NCBI GenBank assembly: GCA_965217935.1
Contig: OZ244581.1
Coordinates: 4,216,001 to 4,280,000, forward strand
Direction: 5' to 3'
Origin: JBBROS01 sp965217935
GTDB taxonomy: Bacteria > Pseudomonadota > Alphaproteobacteria > Acetobacterales > Acetobacteraceae
Length of the DNA stretch: 64,000 bases
The stretch's first letter is position 1, and the number at the start of each line of letters is the position of its first letter. The notes under the pieces were generated by a model. It worked only from the letters and a program-made list of their open reading frames with translations, ran no database searches and was not told the origin of the DNA. Position numbers and translations under genes: made by a program. Positions 53,538 to 62,919 of this stretch are shown one piece after another.

Positions 53538-54638
53538 TTAGGCTTGCACCCAGCGCGCGACGCTGGCGGCGTAGTCCGCCCAGGTCGGCACGTCCAGGGC
53601 CGCGGCCTCGGCCCATAGCCGGCGGGCGTGGTTGTCGTCGAGCATGGCGCGGACCGCGGCTTCGATGCTGCCGGAGGTCACGGCCGCGAGCCGGATTTGT
53701 CCGAACAAGGGCTGGCTGGCCAGGGCTGGGAGGCTGTCGGCGACGATGACAGGAATGCCGGCGTGCAGCGCCTCCATGGGCGGGATGCCGAAGCCCTCGC
53801 CCTCGCTCGGGAACAGCATGGCCCGGGCGGTGCGCATGGTCTCCCGGATTGCTGCATCCGACATGTTTCGCATGTGCTTGAAGCGCGGTTCGGCTTGGAG
53901 GCGGGCGAGCAAGGCGAGTTCGGCGGTCGCGTCCGGAGATGTGGCGCCGATCATGACCAGTTCGGCGTCGACGCCGTCCTGCCAGAGGGATTGGAACGCC
54001 TGCATCGCCGGGGCGGCGTTCTTGCGCGGCTCGATGGTGCCGAGCATGACGAAGCGCCTGCGGCTCGGCCCGAAGCTTTGGCGCTCGAGTTTCAGGCCGT
54101 CGCCGCCCATGGGGATGACGGGGCCATCGAAGGCGCGGCGGGCGATGCGGGCGGAGAAGTCGTCGCGGGTCCGGGCGCTGATGAAGGCGAGGTTGGGCAC
54201 GCTGCGCAGCGCGCGAAGGTAGGGCATGAGGCGTGCCGAGGAGCCTGGCCCGAACCAGTCCGGCTTCAGCCAGGGGAGAAAATCGTAGACGAGCCAGTAA
54301 TGGCGGGCGGGTTCGGCTGCATTGACGTAGTAGGCGGCGCGGCGTGGGTCGAGGAACAGCTCCGCGCTCAGCAGCCGTTCGGGCTTGGAGGGGGCGCCGG
54401 GGCGGATATGGCGTTCCAGGCGCAAGCGATCCGCGTCCACGCCGCCAGGCGAGGCGTCTTCGCACAGGATGCGCAGCACTGAGTCGGGCAGGTCGTGCAG
54501 CAGGCCGGCCGAGGGATCGAAGCGGCAGGGCTTGAGGCGTTCGGGGCCGGGCCAATGGCGGATCAGCTCGCGTTCGGCGCGCTGGATGCCGGAGCGGCGC
54601 GGGTCGAGCACGAGCTGGCTGACGTCGAGGTGGATCAT
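53538..54638 (-). CDS. Glycosyltransferase, GT4-like
   Basis: 366 residues, GT-B fold. The C-terminal nucleotide-sugar domain shows LGTIEPRKNAAPAMQAFQSL and the E-x7-E region FPSEGEGFGIPPMEALHAGI. Starts 4 bp inside the end of the larger upstream glycosyltransferase gene, so the two are probably made together and work on the same glycan. Confidence 0.88.
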   Translation of the reverse strand: MIHLDVSQLVLDPRRSGIQRAERELIRHWPGPERLKPCRFDPSAGLLHDLPDSVLRILCEDASPGGVDADRLRLERHIRPGAPSKPERLLSAELFLDPRRAAYYVNAAEPARHYWLVYDFLPWLKPDWFGPGSSARLMPYLRALRSVPNLAFISARTRDDFSARIARRAFDGPVIPMGGDGLKLERQSFGPSRRRFVMLGTIEPRKNAAPAMQAFQSLWQDGVDAELVMIGATSPDATAELALLARLQAEPRFKHMRNMSDAAIRETMRTARAMLFPSEGEGFGIPPMEALHAGIPVIVADSLPALASQPLFGQIRLAAVTSGSIEAAVRAMLDDNHARRLWAEAAALDVPTWADYAASVARWVQA

Positions 54639-56887
54639 GGCAGCCCGAGCGCGGCGCAGAGGCGGGCGGCGTAGGCGTCAAAACCGTGCGAGGCGACGTA
54701 GGCCCGGCGGGCGTCGGCGGTCGGGCGGCGACCGAGCAGCGTCGCTGCCGCCTCGGCGACCAGGACCGGACTGGGGTTGTCCGGCACCGCACGGATGTAG
54801 TCCGGCGCGTCGATCGATGCTGCAAGGGTTGCCGATGCAACGCTGGGGAGCCCGGCGCTGACGCAATCCGCCAGGGCGCCGGAGACGCTGCCGGCGCCGG
54901 TCGTGCGCAGTTGCAGGCCGATGTCGGCGCCGATCAGGTGGTCCCGGTATGCCTGCTCGTCGATGTAGGTCTCGGCCAGGCGGACGTATGGCTTCATGCC
55001 CAGGCCAGCGATAAGCGTGCGCAAAGGCTCCAGGTCCATGATCGGTGCGCCGACGAAGTGCAGGCGGGCGTCGATGCCCCAGCTCCGCAGCAGGTCGAGC
55101 GCCCAGACGCAGTCGACCGGCGCTTTCGATGGATGCACGTAGCCGAAACTGGCGAGCAGGATCTGCCCGGGTTCGGCGCCGAGCCGGGTTCGCGCGTTTG
55201 CCCGTTCCTTGCTGCCGAGCGCTGCTTCGGGGAAGGTTCGATACAGGCTGAAGGGCAGATGCGTGGCGGTCCGGGCATAGCGGCGGCTGACCTCGGCCAC
55301 GCTTGCGCGCGAGTGGAGCAGCAGCGGTTCGGCGGCGGCGGCGATCTCGCCCAGGATCAGGACCGGCGGGGGCGTGTCGCCGGCGAGCCAGTGCCAGATC
55401 TCGTTCTCCCGCAACGGGCGGCCGAGCTCTGCCTCAGCCATCCGCTCGGTCTGGGTCAGGCTGACGTGGGCTGCGTAAAGGTCGATCATTCGCCCGTCAT
55501 GCTGGATCACCGCGCCGCCGTGGCGGAGCATCATGCGCAGGATATCCAGATGGTAGTGCGAGTTGCCCATGACGTTGACGATGCGATCGAAGCGGCTCGA
55601 CAGCATCGGCAGGGCGGAAAGCGGCCTGACCGACGCGGCCCCATTGGGCAGGGGCGCGTCGCGGCTCGGCGTCAGCACGTGCAGCTCGACGCGCTTGCCG
55701 AGCTCGGCGCAGGTCGCGGCGCTGTAGTCGGCGACGCCGGACGGGTCCGGGGGCAGGGGGGTGAGGAAGGCGAGCTTCGGGCGTGCCCGCGGCGCTGCCG
55801 GCGGCTGGCCCGGCGCGAGGCGGCGGATGCCGGACCAGAAGCGCCCGGCGACGTTGCGGGCGCGGAAGCGGGGCCAGACGGCGCTTTGCCGGGCCAGGGC
55901 GGCGCTGCGCCAAGGAGGTTCGGGCGCGCGTTCGAGCAGCCGGGCCAGGGCGCTGTCGTCGTCGGGCGGGAACAGCGCGTCGTCGAGCAACTCGCGGTGA
56001 GCCGGGATGTCGGAGGCGAGCACCGGCGCTTGGGCGGCCATCGCCTCGATGACCGGAAGCGAGAAGCCTTCGGCGCGCGAGGGCGCAACGACGCACAGCG
56101 CATCGGCGTAAAGCTGGAGGAGGGCGGGTTCGTCCAGGTGTCCGGGCGTTTGGATCAGGCCGGGATCGCCGCCGAGTGCCGCCGCTTCGCTGCGTTGAAT
56201 GTCCAGCCAGGCAGCGTCGTAGGCGCCGGTAATCACCAACGGAATGCGGCGGCGCTGCATGGCGCGGGAGCGTGCGTGGGCGCGGACGGCGCATTCGGGG
56301 TTCTTGCGCGGGTCGGCGCCGGCGACGACGAGGACGTGCCGGGGGGCGCCGGGCTGCACGCTTTCGAAGGCGGGCGCCAATGGCGCGCCGGTGATGACGG
56401 TGCGGCTCTCCGGCGCGCCGAGCAGCCGGCGCAGGCCGCCTGCCGCCGCGGCCGAGATCGGCAGGAAAAGTTGGTGGCGGGCGAGCCAGCGGAGGGAGAC
56501 GTGATACTCCAAGCGCGCTTCGGGCGTTGGCAGGTAACGGTCCGGCTCTTCGATCGGGATGAAATCGTAGACCACGGCGGCGGATGGGATCGCTGGATGG
56601 TGCAGCAGCCGGGCGACGAAGAACGGGTCGTGCGTCATCGGCGAGAGTTGGACGTGGCAGCACGGGCCGGTCAGCGCGCCGGTGTAGGATGTGGTCCGCA
56701 GCTCATCGAGCAGGCGCCGGGCGCTCGCGGCCAGCGGCGGCAGCCGGGTGTCGGCGAGGCCGAACAGGCGAGCATCGGGGAGATGCTCCCGCGCGTGCTC
56801 GAGCAGGACCAGCGAGTGGCGGCCGATGCCGCGCCCGGCGTAGTTAGGATCCTGCAGGCAGCGGACATCGATCAGGCAGGTTTGCAC
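54635..56887 (-). CDS. Two-domain glycosyltransferase
   Basis: 750 residues, two GT-B units in tandem. Domain one (about 1-360) has ADPRKNPECAVRAH and SRAEGFSLPVIEAMAAQAPV. Domain two starts at about 370 (LAFLTPLPPDPSGVADYSAA) and has SFGYVHPSKAPVDCVWALDL. Such dual enzymes add two sugars in a row. Acceptor and sugars unknown; manC upstream suggests GDP-mannose or a derivative. Confidence 0.85.
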   Translation of the reverse strand: MQTCLIDVRCLQDPNYAGRGIGRHSLVLLEHAREHLPDARLFGLADTRLPPLAASARRLLDELRTTSYTGALTGPCCHVQLSPMTHDPFFVARLLHHPAIPSAAVVYDFIPIEEPDRYLPTPEARLEYHVSLRWLARHQLFLPISAAAAGGLRRLLGAPESRTVITGAPLAPAFESVQPGAPRHVLVVAGADPRKNPECAVRAHARSRAMQRRRIPLVITGAYDAAWLDIQRSEAAALGGDPGLIQTPGHLDEPALLQLYADALCVVAPSRAEGFSLPVIEAMAAQAPVLASDIPAHRELLDDALFPPDDDSALARLLERAPEPPWRSAALARQSAVWPRFRARNVAGRFWSGIRRLAPGQPPAAPRARPKLAFLTPLPPDPSGVADYSAATCAELGKRVELHVLTPSRDAPLPNGAASVRPLSALPMLSSRFDRIVNVMGNSHYHLDILRMMLRHGGAVIQHDGRMIDLYAAHVSLTQTERMAEAELGRPLRENEIWHWLAGDTPPPVLILGEIAAAAEPLLLHSRASVAEVSRRYARTATHLPFSLYRTFPEAALGSKERANARTRLGAEPGQILLASFGYVHPSKAPVDCVWALDLLRSWGIDARLHFVGAPIMDLEPLRTLIAGLGMKPYVRLAETYIDEQAYRDHLIGADIGLQLRTTGAGSVSGALADCVSAGLPSVASATLAASIDAPDYIRAVPDNPSPVLVAEAAATLLGRRPTADARRAYVASHGFDAYAARLCAALGLP

Positions 56888-57024
56888 GACCGCTCCGAGA
56901 CTGCGATAGGGTCCGGCATGGTCAGGGCGCCCGCTTCATGTGCTGAGCCATTCCAACCCGAGGGCTGGGATGGCTGTTCGGCCCGGGCCTATCGGGCCTC
57001 GGCGCGTGCGGGAGGCAGGGTGCT

Positions 57025-58464
57025 CTAAACCCGCCCGTAAGTGTCCTCCATCCGCACAATGTCATCCTCGCCCAGATAGCTTCCCGACTGCACCTCGATC
57101 AAGGTGAGCGGGATGCGTCCCGGATTGAACAGCCGATGCGAGCAGCCGAGCGGCAGGTAGATGCTCTCGTTCTCCCGGACCAGCGCCTCGTCATCGTCGC
57201 GGGTCACGACGGCGCTGCCGTTGACGACGACCCAGTGTTCGGCGCGGTGGAAGTGCTTCTGCAGACTGAGCTTCTGGCCAGGGTTGACGACGATGCGCTT
57301 GACCTGGAAGCGGTCGCCTTGGATCAGGCTCTCGTAAAAGCCCCACGGACGGTAGGCGCGGTTGTGCGCCACCGCCTCGTGCCGCCCGGACGCGCGCAGG
57401 CGGTCGACGACCCGCTTCACGTCCTGCGCCCGGTCCCGGTGCATTGCCAGCACGGCGTCCCGCGTGACCACGACGACGGCGTCCTGCAGGCCGACGACGG
57501 CGGTCAGGACGCCGTCGCTGCGGACGAAGCAGTTTTCCGAGCCTTCCAGCAGCACGTCGCCGACGGCCGCGTTGCCGTCCGCGTCTTTGGGCAGACGCTC
57601 CCAGAGCGCATCCCAGCTTCCGACGTCGGACCAGCCGATGCTGGTCGGCACGACGGCGGCACGGCCGGTGCGCTCGGCCACGGCGTAGTCGAGGCTGATG
57701 TTGGGGCAGGCGGCGAAGGCGGCCGGGTCGAGCCTGATAAAGTCCAGGTCCTGTTTCCTCGCGGCGACCGCTTGCTCGACGGCAGCGAGCACTTCGGGGG
57801 CGTGCTCCTGCATTTCCCGCAGCAGGGTCCGGGCGGTGAACACGAACATGCCGGAGTTCCAGAGGTGCCTGCCGCCGTCCACGAGTTCGGCGGCGGTTGC
57901 CGCGTTGGGCTTCTCGACGAAGCGGGAGAGGTCGAACACGCCGGGCGCCTCGGCCAACTCGGGACCGACCTCGATGTAGCCGTAGGCGGTCTCGGGCCGG
58001 TGCGGCTTCATGCCGAAGGTGACGATCCGGCCGGCGCGGGCGGCTTTGACGGCCCGGGCCAAGGCGTCTTGCAACCCGCCTGCGTCGGCGATCGCGGAGT
58101 CGGCGGCCATCATCCAGAGAACGCTGTCGGGCGAGGGGGCGAGCAATGCCGCGGCGGTAATGGCCGGGGCGGAATTGCGGCCGACCGGCTCCAGCACGAT
58201 CGAGGGGTCATCGATGCCGGCCGCCCGCATCTGATCGGCGACGAGAAAGCGGTGCTCGTTGTTGCACACGACGATCGGCGCGGCGAAGCCGGGCCCGCGG
58301 GCCCGCAATGCGGTGTCCTGAAGCATGGTGCGCTCCGAGACCAGGGGCCAGAGCTGCTTCGGGAAGCTCTCGCGCGAGACCGGCCAGAGACGCGTTCCTG
58401 AGCCGCCGGATAGGATCACCGGGACGATGGCGTCGATGTCCACGGTCGCGGTTTGGACGGACAT
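57025..58464 (-). CDS. manC: Mannose-1-phosphate guanylyltransferase / mannose-6-phosphate isomerase
   Basis: Makes GDP-mannose; bifunctional type II enzyme. 479 residues: N-terminal nucleotidyltransferase with PVILSGGSGTRLWPVSRESF and the FVEKP motif, C-terminal cupin isomerase with RPWGFYESL, VNPGQKLSLQKHFHRAEHWV and LGCSHRLFNPG. It heads the same minus-strand run as the glycosyltransferases, with a 137-bp gap. Confidence 0.95.
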   Translation of the reverse strand: MSVQTATVDIDAIVPVILSGGSGTRLWPVSRESFPKQLWPLVSERTMLQDTALRARGPGFAAPIVVCNNEHRFLVADQMRAAGIDDPSIVLEPVGRNSAPAITAAALLAPSPDSVLWMMAADSAIADAGGLQDALARAVKAARAGRIVTFGMKPHRPETAYGYIEVGPELAEAPGVFDLSRFVEKPNAATAAELVDGGRHLWNSGMFVFTARTLLREMQEHAPEVLAAVEQAVAARKQDLDFIRLDPAAFAACPNISLDYAVAERTGRAAVVPTSIGWSDVGSWDALWERLPKDADGNAAVGDVLLEGSENCFVRSDGVLTAVVGLQDAVVVVTRDAVLAMHRDRAQDVKRVVDRLRASGRHEAVAHNRAYRPWGFYESLIQGDRFQVKRIVVNPGQKLSLQKHFHRAEHWVVVNGSAVVTRDDDEALVRENESIYLPLGCSHRLFNPGRIPLTLIEVQSGSYLGEDDIVRMEDTYGRV

Positions 58465-58595
58465 GTGACTTCCTGCTTAACGGTTGGCCGGAAGGCTAAT
58501 AGGTGCGGTTGGGAGACCATGTCCACCCGGCAGGTCTGGGACGACGTTGGCAATGTCTGCGAAAATCGTTAAGTTTTGGTAAGTAGGCTGCGCGG

Positions 58596-59468
58596 TCACG
58601 GCCGTTGGCCCAAGACCCAGCCCTCCCATCGCTGGATCCAGGGATCGGGCGGCGCGGCATCCGGTCTGCAGCCCATCACGACTTGCATGACGCAGAGGAC
58701 GCCGAGCAGGCAGTCCATGCGGTCCTCTCCGGCCGCATCCGGGCCAAATGCGTTGCCGAGCAGGCGCGCGAGGCCCGGGGCCGGGCTGCATCCAAGCCTG
58801 GACAGGGCCTGGCGAAGGCTCGGGACAAGGGCGGCGCGGTCTGATTGCCTGCGCTTGCTGCCGATGGGCCGAAGGCCGAGCTGGCGAAGCGCGTCGGCCG
58901 GGTAGGTTTCGGCCAGCGCCACCCGGCCTGGCTGCAACAGGGTCAGCAATGGCCCGTCGAACGGCCATAACAGGGGAGCTGGACGCGCGGCGAGTGCCGG
59001 AATGACGAGGTCACGCCAGGCAGCGATGGCGGCTTTGCCGGATTGGTTGGCGCCGAGGGTCCAGAACAGGGGGGCGCCGGCTGGGCGATCGGGGGTTGCC
59101 CGGTCGCAGGCGCGCGAGAGGCTGGCGGCGTCAGGCAGTCCGAGGGCCTGCGCGTGGGAGAGCCGGGTCATGCCGCGAAGGCCGCGGCGGGGATAGAAGG
59201 GGCGGTCGATGGCGACCTGATCGAGCGTCTCGGCCACGGCGAAGAATTCGTGGCATGGGCCTAACGCGCGGACGAAGCCGGGGAAGTCGGCCGCGCCCGT
59301 CGTCTGCAAGGCCGCGTAGGCGCGCGGGAGACCGAGCGGAAAATCGACGCCGAGCGCCACGGGCGCTCCCGCCGCTGCAACCGCCAGCCTCGCGAGAAGG
59401 GTGTCGACGGCGCCGACCGGAGAGACTTCGATTGCCCACCCATCGTCTTCCGGCCGGGCGATCGCCAT
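58596..59468 (-). CDS. DUF429-like protein, start uncertain
   Basis: 290 residues from the only ATG available. The reading frame continues upstream with ALIIAHADWSVDARKRW, which looks like the real N-terminus of the family (an Asp-Trp-Ser start with catalytic-type Asp), but it has only CTG (59516), ATC or ATT (59510) as possible starts. GVDFPLGLPRAYAAL and GEDRMDCLLGVLCVM are recognisable motifs (VDxPxGLP, DxxDAL-like). Predicted RNase-H-like nuclease fold; role unknown. Confidence 0.6.
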   Translation of the reverse strand: MAIARPEDDGWAIEVSPVGAVDTLLARLAVAAAGAPVALGVDFPLGLPRAYAALQTTGAADFPGFVRALGPCHEFFAVAETLDQVAIDRPFYPRRGLRGMTRLSHAQALGLPDAASLSRACDRATPDRPAGAPLFWTLGANQSGKAAIAAWRDLVIPALAARPAPLLWPFDGPLLTLLQPGRVALAETYPADALRQLGLRPIGSKRRQSDRAALVPSLRQALSRLGCSPAPGLARLLGNAFGPDAAGEDRMDCLLGVLCVMQVVMGCRPDAAPPDPWIQRWEGWVLGQRP

Positions 59469-59529
59469 CCAGCGTTTGCGCGCATCGACGCTCCAATCGG
59501 CGTGGGCAATGATCAGCGCGCGCGCAAAT

Positions 59530-59730
59530 TCAGAGCGGCTTGCTGGCGCGCTCGATCAGTCGGGAGAACAGACCCTGCTTCTTGGGCGCGGAGGCGGTCG
59601 GGGAGGGCTTGGCCTGGGCCTGCTCCTTTTTCTTCTGCGCCAGCCAAGCATCGAGCGATTTGCCTGCCTTCTTGGCTTGCTTTTCTTCGTAGGCGCGCCG
59701 TGCGGCGCTCATGGATTTCGGTTCCGTCAT
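59530..59730 (-). CDS. Small basic protein of unknown function
   Basis: 66 residues, Lys/Ala/Gln rich (MTEPKSMSAARRAYEEKQAK...FSRLIERASKPL). The helical, charged N-terminal half and short linker give no domain clue. It lies immediately upstream of the DUF429-like gene, so the two may be co-expressed. Confidence 0.5.
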   Translation of the reverse strand: MTEPKSMSAARRAYEEKQAKKAGKSLDAWLAQKKKEQAQAKPSPTASAPKKQGLFSRLIERASKPL

Positions 59731-59852
59731 GGCCCATTTTTCCTGCTCGCCTCTTTTTTGGCGTCAAGCTGCGTAATCTTCAAGGATCGCTCGCCTGGCG
59801 GCGGGCGCCGCCCCAGGTGCGTTTGCATACCGACGCATGGAGGGAACGAGGT

Positions 59853-60191
59853 TTGGCTGACGAGCGGGTGAAGGCGAGGCTCTGGGTGCAAGCGGCGCTG
59901 CGGATGGGCGACATCGATGGGCGCCCCGGCGCGGTGCTGCGGCGCGGCGATCCTGATGCTGGCGGGATCCTCGTGGTGTTGCGAGGCCGCGAGGGGATGA
60001 CGATTCTGTCGCAGGTGCGCGCGGCGGCAGCGGAGACGGCCTGGATGCGCGGCACGGGGGATGCGCCGGTCGAGCAGGCGGTCATCGATGAGTACGTCGG
60101 GCGGCAAGTCCGGCGTGACCCGGACCTTTGGGTGATCGAGTTCGAGGCGCCGGACATGCTGCCGCCGTTCGAAGCGAAAATTGTTGGTTAG
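59853..60191 (+). CDS. DUF1491 family protein
   Basis: 112 residues from TTG 59853, with ggagggaacgag upstream; no in-frame ATG fits. ARLWVQAALRMGDIDGRPGA, with VLRRGDPDAGGILVVL and a C-terminal DPDLWVIEFEAP, matches DUF1491. Function unknown. Confidence 0.75.
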   Translation: MADERVKARLWVQAALRMGDIDGRPGAVLRRGDPDAGGILVVLRGREGMTILSQVRAAAAETAWMRGTGDAPVEQAVIDEYVGRQVRRDPDLWVIEFEAPDMLPPFEAKIVG

Positions 60192-60402
60192 CCGGCTGTA
60201 TTCTTCGCTTCACGCAATAGTGTGTCAGTTCTGCAGGATTGATTGTTGCGTAGCCGCCACACCACTGTTGGAAACCTGTTGAGGCGTCTCGCACTCCACG
60301 CAAGTCATGGCTATTGTGGGTTTACCGAGAGGCGGGGGAACGAGTTCCGAGCCACCACCCCCGGCTGCGTTAACCGCAGAACATGAACGAGGAGAAGTAA
60401 CT

Positions 60403-61572
60403 ATGAAGCTCCGCAGCGCGCTCATGGCGGCGACCGTGCTGGTCGCTCCCGTGGCAGCCAAGGCCCAAGCGATCGACGGGCTCTACATCGGCGCCGGCGT
60501 CGGCGCCAACTACATGCAGAACCAGCACATCAGGGGCGTGACATTCCCTGAGCTTGCCGGCAATCCGGCGGCGCCAATCTCCGGCTCGAACATCCAGATG
60601 GACTGGGGTTTCGTCGGCCTCGCCAGCATCGGTTACGGGCTCGGCAACGGCCTCCGGTTCGAGATCGAAGGCTCGTATCGTCAGAACGACTTCAATAAAG
60701 CGAAGCATGGTCCCGGCGTCCTCGCAAACGCGGGCGGCCAGGAATACAAGTATGCTGGCATGTTCAACGTCATTTATGACATCGATCCTGCATTCCTCGG
60801 CGGGTTTGCCTTCCCATTCCCGATCAATCCATACGTCGGCGTCGGCGCCGGCTACGCGCAGGCCAAGCACAACAATGCGCGGTTCTACGGCGCGACGGGA
60901 CCGTTGCCCGGCCAGCCGGCAGGATATTCCACAGCGCTTCGCTCGAATGACAGCGACGGCAACTTCGCCTACCAGGCTATCATCGGTTCAGCATTTCCGA
61001 TCGATGCGGTGCCGGGACTGTCGCTCACCCTCGAATACCGGTTCATGGGTCTCGCGGACAACCGGAAGTACAATTACCAATACCTGAGCAACCAGCCGAC
61101 CCCGGTCGGAACGGCGACTCGGGCGCGGGCCAGCTTCTACGACGACTACAACCACAGCGTCCTGGTCGGCGTCCGGTATGCTTTCAACGCTGCGCCGCCG
61201 CCAGTCGTGTCGCCGCCGCCGCCCGCGCCTCGGGTTGAGACCGCGCGGACCTATCTCGTGTTCTTCGACTGGGACCGTGCCGACCTGACGGATCGCGCCC
61301 GCCAGATCATTTCCGAGGCGGCCCAGGCGACGACCCGCGTGCAGGTCACCCGGATCATGGTTTCAGGCTACACCGACACCTCGGGCACCGCTCGATATAA
61401 CCAGGGTCTGTCGGTCCGCCGGGCGCAGAACGTGGCGGCCGAGCTGGTGCGCCAAGGCGTCCCGCGCAACGCGATCACGGCGCAGGGTTTCGGCGAGACC
61501 AATCCGTTGGTCCAGACCGGCAACGGGGTTCGTGAGCCGCAGAACCGTCGCGTCGAGATCGTGCTGCAGTAG
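60403..61572 (+). CDS. OmpA-like outer membrane protein 1
   Basis: 389 residues from ATG 60403, RBS gaggagaag. Signal peptide (1-22, ending AAKAQA), N-terminal beta barrel (YIGAGVGANYMQNQHI to HSVLVGVRYAFN), Pro hinge (PPPVVSPPPPAPR), then the OmpA peptidoglycan-binding domain (VFFDWDRADLTDRARQIISE, SGYTDTSG, LSVRRAQNVAAEL, NRRVEIVLQ). It anchors the outer membrane to the wall. Paralogue of the next gene. Confidence 0.92.
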   Translation: MKLRSALMAATVLVAPVAAKAQAIDGLYIGAGVGANYMQNQHIRGVTFPELAGNPAAPISGSNIQMDWGFVGLASIGYGLGNGLRFEIEGSYRQNDFNKAKHGPGVLANAGGQEYKYAGMFNVIYDIDPAFLGGFAFPFPINPYVGVGAGYAQAKHNNARFYGATGPLPGQPAGYSTALRSNDSDGNFAYQAIIGSAFPIDAVPGLSLTLEYRFMGLADNRKYNYQYLSNQPTPVGTATRARASFYDDYNHSVLVGVRYAFNAAPPPVVSPPPPAPRVETARTYLVFFDWDRADLTDRARQIISEAAQATTRVQVTRIMVSGYTDTSGTARYNQGLSVRRAQNVAAELVRQGVPRNAITAQGFGETNPLVQTGNGVREPQNRRVEIVLQ

Positions 61573-61588
61573 GACGTTTCGTGATCGT

Positions 61589-61615
61589 GCCCGGCCGGCG
61601 TTGCGCCGGCCGGGC
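61589..61615 (+). repeat. Perfect 12-bp hairpin after porin 1
   Basis: GCCCGGCCGGCG-TTG-CGCCGGCCGGGC, just downstream of the first porin stop. Strong stem, not followed by T's. Confidence 0.8.
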
Positions 61616-61628
61616 AAGATTGAGGACG

Positions 61629-61660
61629 AGGCCGGTCTCAGGTTTGGACCGGCCTTTCTG
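61629..61660 (+). terminator. Terminator-like hairpin between the porins
   Basis: AGGCCGGTC-N9-GACCGGCCT followed by TTCTGCTT. A third inverted repeat (GCTTGGAACT/AGTTCCAAGC, 61660-61669 and 61688-61697) follows before porin 2. Confidence 0.6.
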
Positions 61661-61755
61661 CTTGGAACTGCTGCGATTGCAAGGCAAAGTTCCAAGCGAG
61701 TAACATGTGGCCACGACGCCGGCGCCCGTTCTGCGGGTCGGCGAGGAGAGTTTAG

Positions 61756-62889
61756 ATGAGGCTAAGGCTTTTGCTGGCGACGACGGTGCTCACTGCGGTG
61801 TCGGCAGTGCCGAGCAAGGTCTTCGCGCAACCGGTCTCGGGGGTTTATATCGGCGCGGGCGGCGGCGCCAACTTCATGCAGCAGCAGCGCAACGACTCGG
61901 TTGCCTATACCGGACGCCCTTCCATCGCGATTACCGGCAGTTCGGCCCGGGACACAGGGGTGACGGGCGTTGCCAGCGTCGGCTACGGTTTCGGCAACGG
62001 GTTGCGGATCGAGCTCGAGGGCGACTACCGCTATAACCGGATCAGCAAATCCTCGCCCGCAACCGTGGCGTCGGATGGCGGGCGTGAACAGAAGTATGGA
62101 TCGATGGTCAATCTTCTGTTCGATCTCGATATCGGCAGTCCTTACGTGTTCCCCTACATCGGCGGCGGCGGCGGGTACTCGTGGGTTGACGAACAGCAGC
62201 GGACGACGGGTGCTCTGAGCGTGCTGGCGCCGACGGGGCTTGCAGGGGGGCCAGCGGCAAGCGTGTTCACGAGCGGCGTCGATAGCAGCTTCGCCTACCA
62301 GGCGATCGCCGGGCTCTCGTTCCCGGTGCCGCCGGTCGTCGGCCTGTCGCTCACTGCGGAATACCGCTATTTCGCACTTGCGGGGGACCGCACATTCTCG
62401 CAGACGATTACCGGCACGAACGCCGGAACGTTTTCACGCCAGTTGAAAGTGACGAACGACTACAATCATAGCTTGATGCTCGGGCTGCGTTACGCGTTCA
62501 ATGTGGCTCCTCCGCCGGTCGAGAGCGCGGCGCCCGCGCCCGCTCCGCAATCCCAGGTCGCCCGGACTTACCAGGTGTTCTTCGATTGGGACCACTCGGA
62601 TCTGACGGACCGCGCGAGGCAGATCCTTTCGGAAGCCGCCAAGGCAACGACCCGCGTGCAGGTCACCCGCATTGACGTGTCGGGCTACACCGATACCTCT
62701 GGGTCGAGATCATATAACCAGGGGCTATCGCAAAGGCGGGCTGAAACGGTCGCTGGGGAATTGATCCGGCTCGGCGTCCCGCGGGCGTCGATCACGACGC
62801 AGGCTTATGGCGAGACGCATCTGCTGGTGCCGACGGGGGCCAACGTGCGGGAGCCGCAGAATCGGCGCGTGGAAATTATCCTGCACTGA
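61756..62889 (+). CDS. OmpA-like outer membrane protein 2
   Basis: 377 residues (MRLRLLLATTVLTAVSAVPS). Same plan as porin 1: signal peptide, barrel starting YIGAGGGANFMQQQRND, Pro/Ala hinge and OmpA domain (VFFDWDHSDLTDRARQILSE, VSGYTDTSGSRSYNQGLSQR). The OmpA domains are much closer to each other than the barrels, as expected after tandem duplication and divergence of exposed loops. Confidence 0.92.
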   Translation: MRLRLLLATTVLTAVSAVPSKVFAQPVSGVYIGAGGGANFMQQQRNDSVAYTGRPSIAITGSSARDTGVTGVASVGYGFGNGLRIELEGDYRYNRISKSSPATVASDGGREQKYGSMVNLLFDLDIGSPYVFPYIGGGGGYSWVDEQQRTTGALSVLAPTGLAGGPAASVFTSGVDSSFAYQAIAGLSFPVPPVVGLSLTAEYRYFALAGDRTFSQTITGTNAGTFSRQLKVTNDYNHSLMLGLRYAFNVAPPPVESAAPAPAPQSQVARTYQVFFDWDHSDLTDRARQILSEAAKATTRVQVTRIDVSGYTDTSGSRSYNQGLSQRRAETVAGELIRLGVPRASITTQAYGETHLLVPTGANVREPQNRRVEIILH

Positions 62890-62919
62890 CGGCGAGCCAG
62901 GCGACCCTCGCCCGGCTCG

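Noticed and set aside
53517..53545. TTTAAGC...CCTAAGG at the glycosyltransferase stop, similar to the repeat ends
   Set aside because: Stop codon context is alike, but the body of the repeat is missing and the spacing is wrong.
54686..57028. 780-codon open frame on the plus strand
   Set aside because: Antisense to the two-domain glycosyltransferase; composition is an artefact of high GC.
62885..62900. TGACGGCGAGCC after the second porin, like the core of the 107-bp repeat
   Set aside because: Only about 12 bases match and neither the CTAAGCAG end nor the hairpins are present; probably chance.
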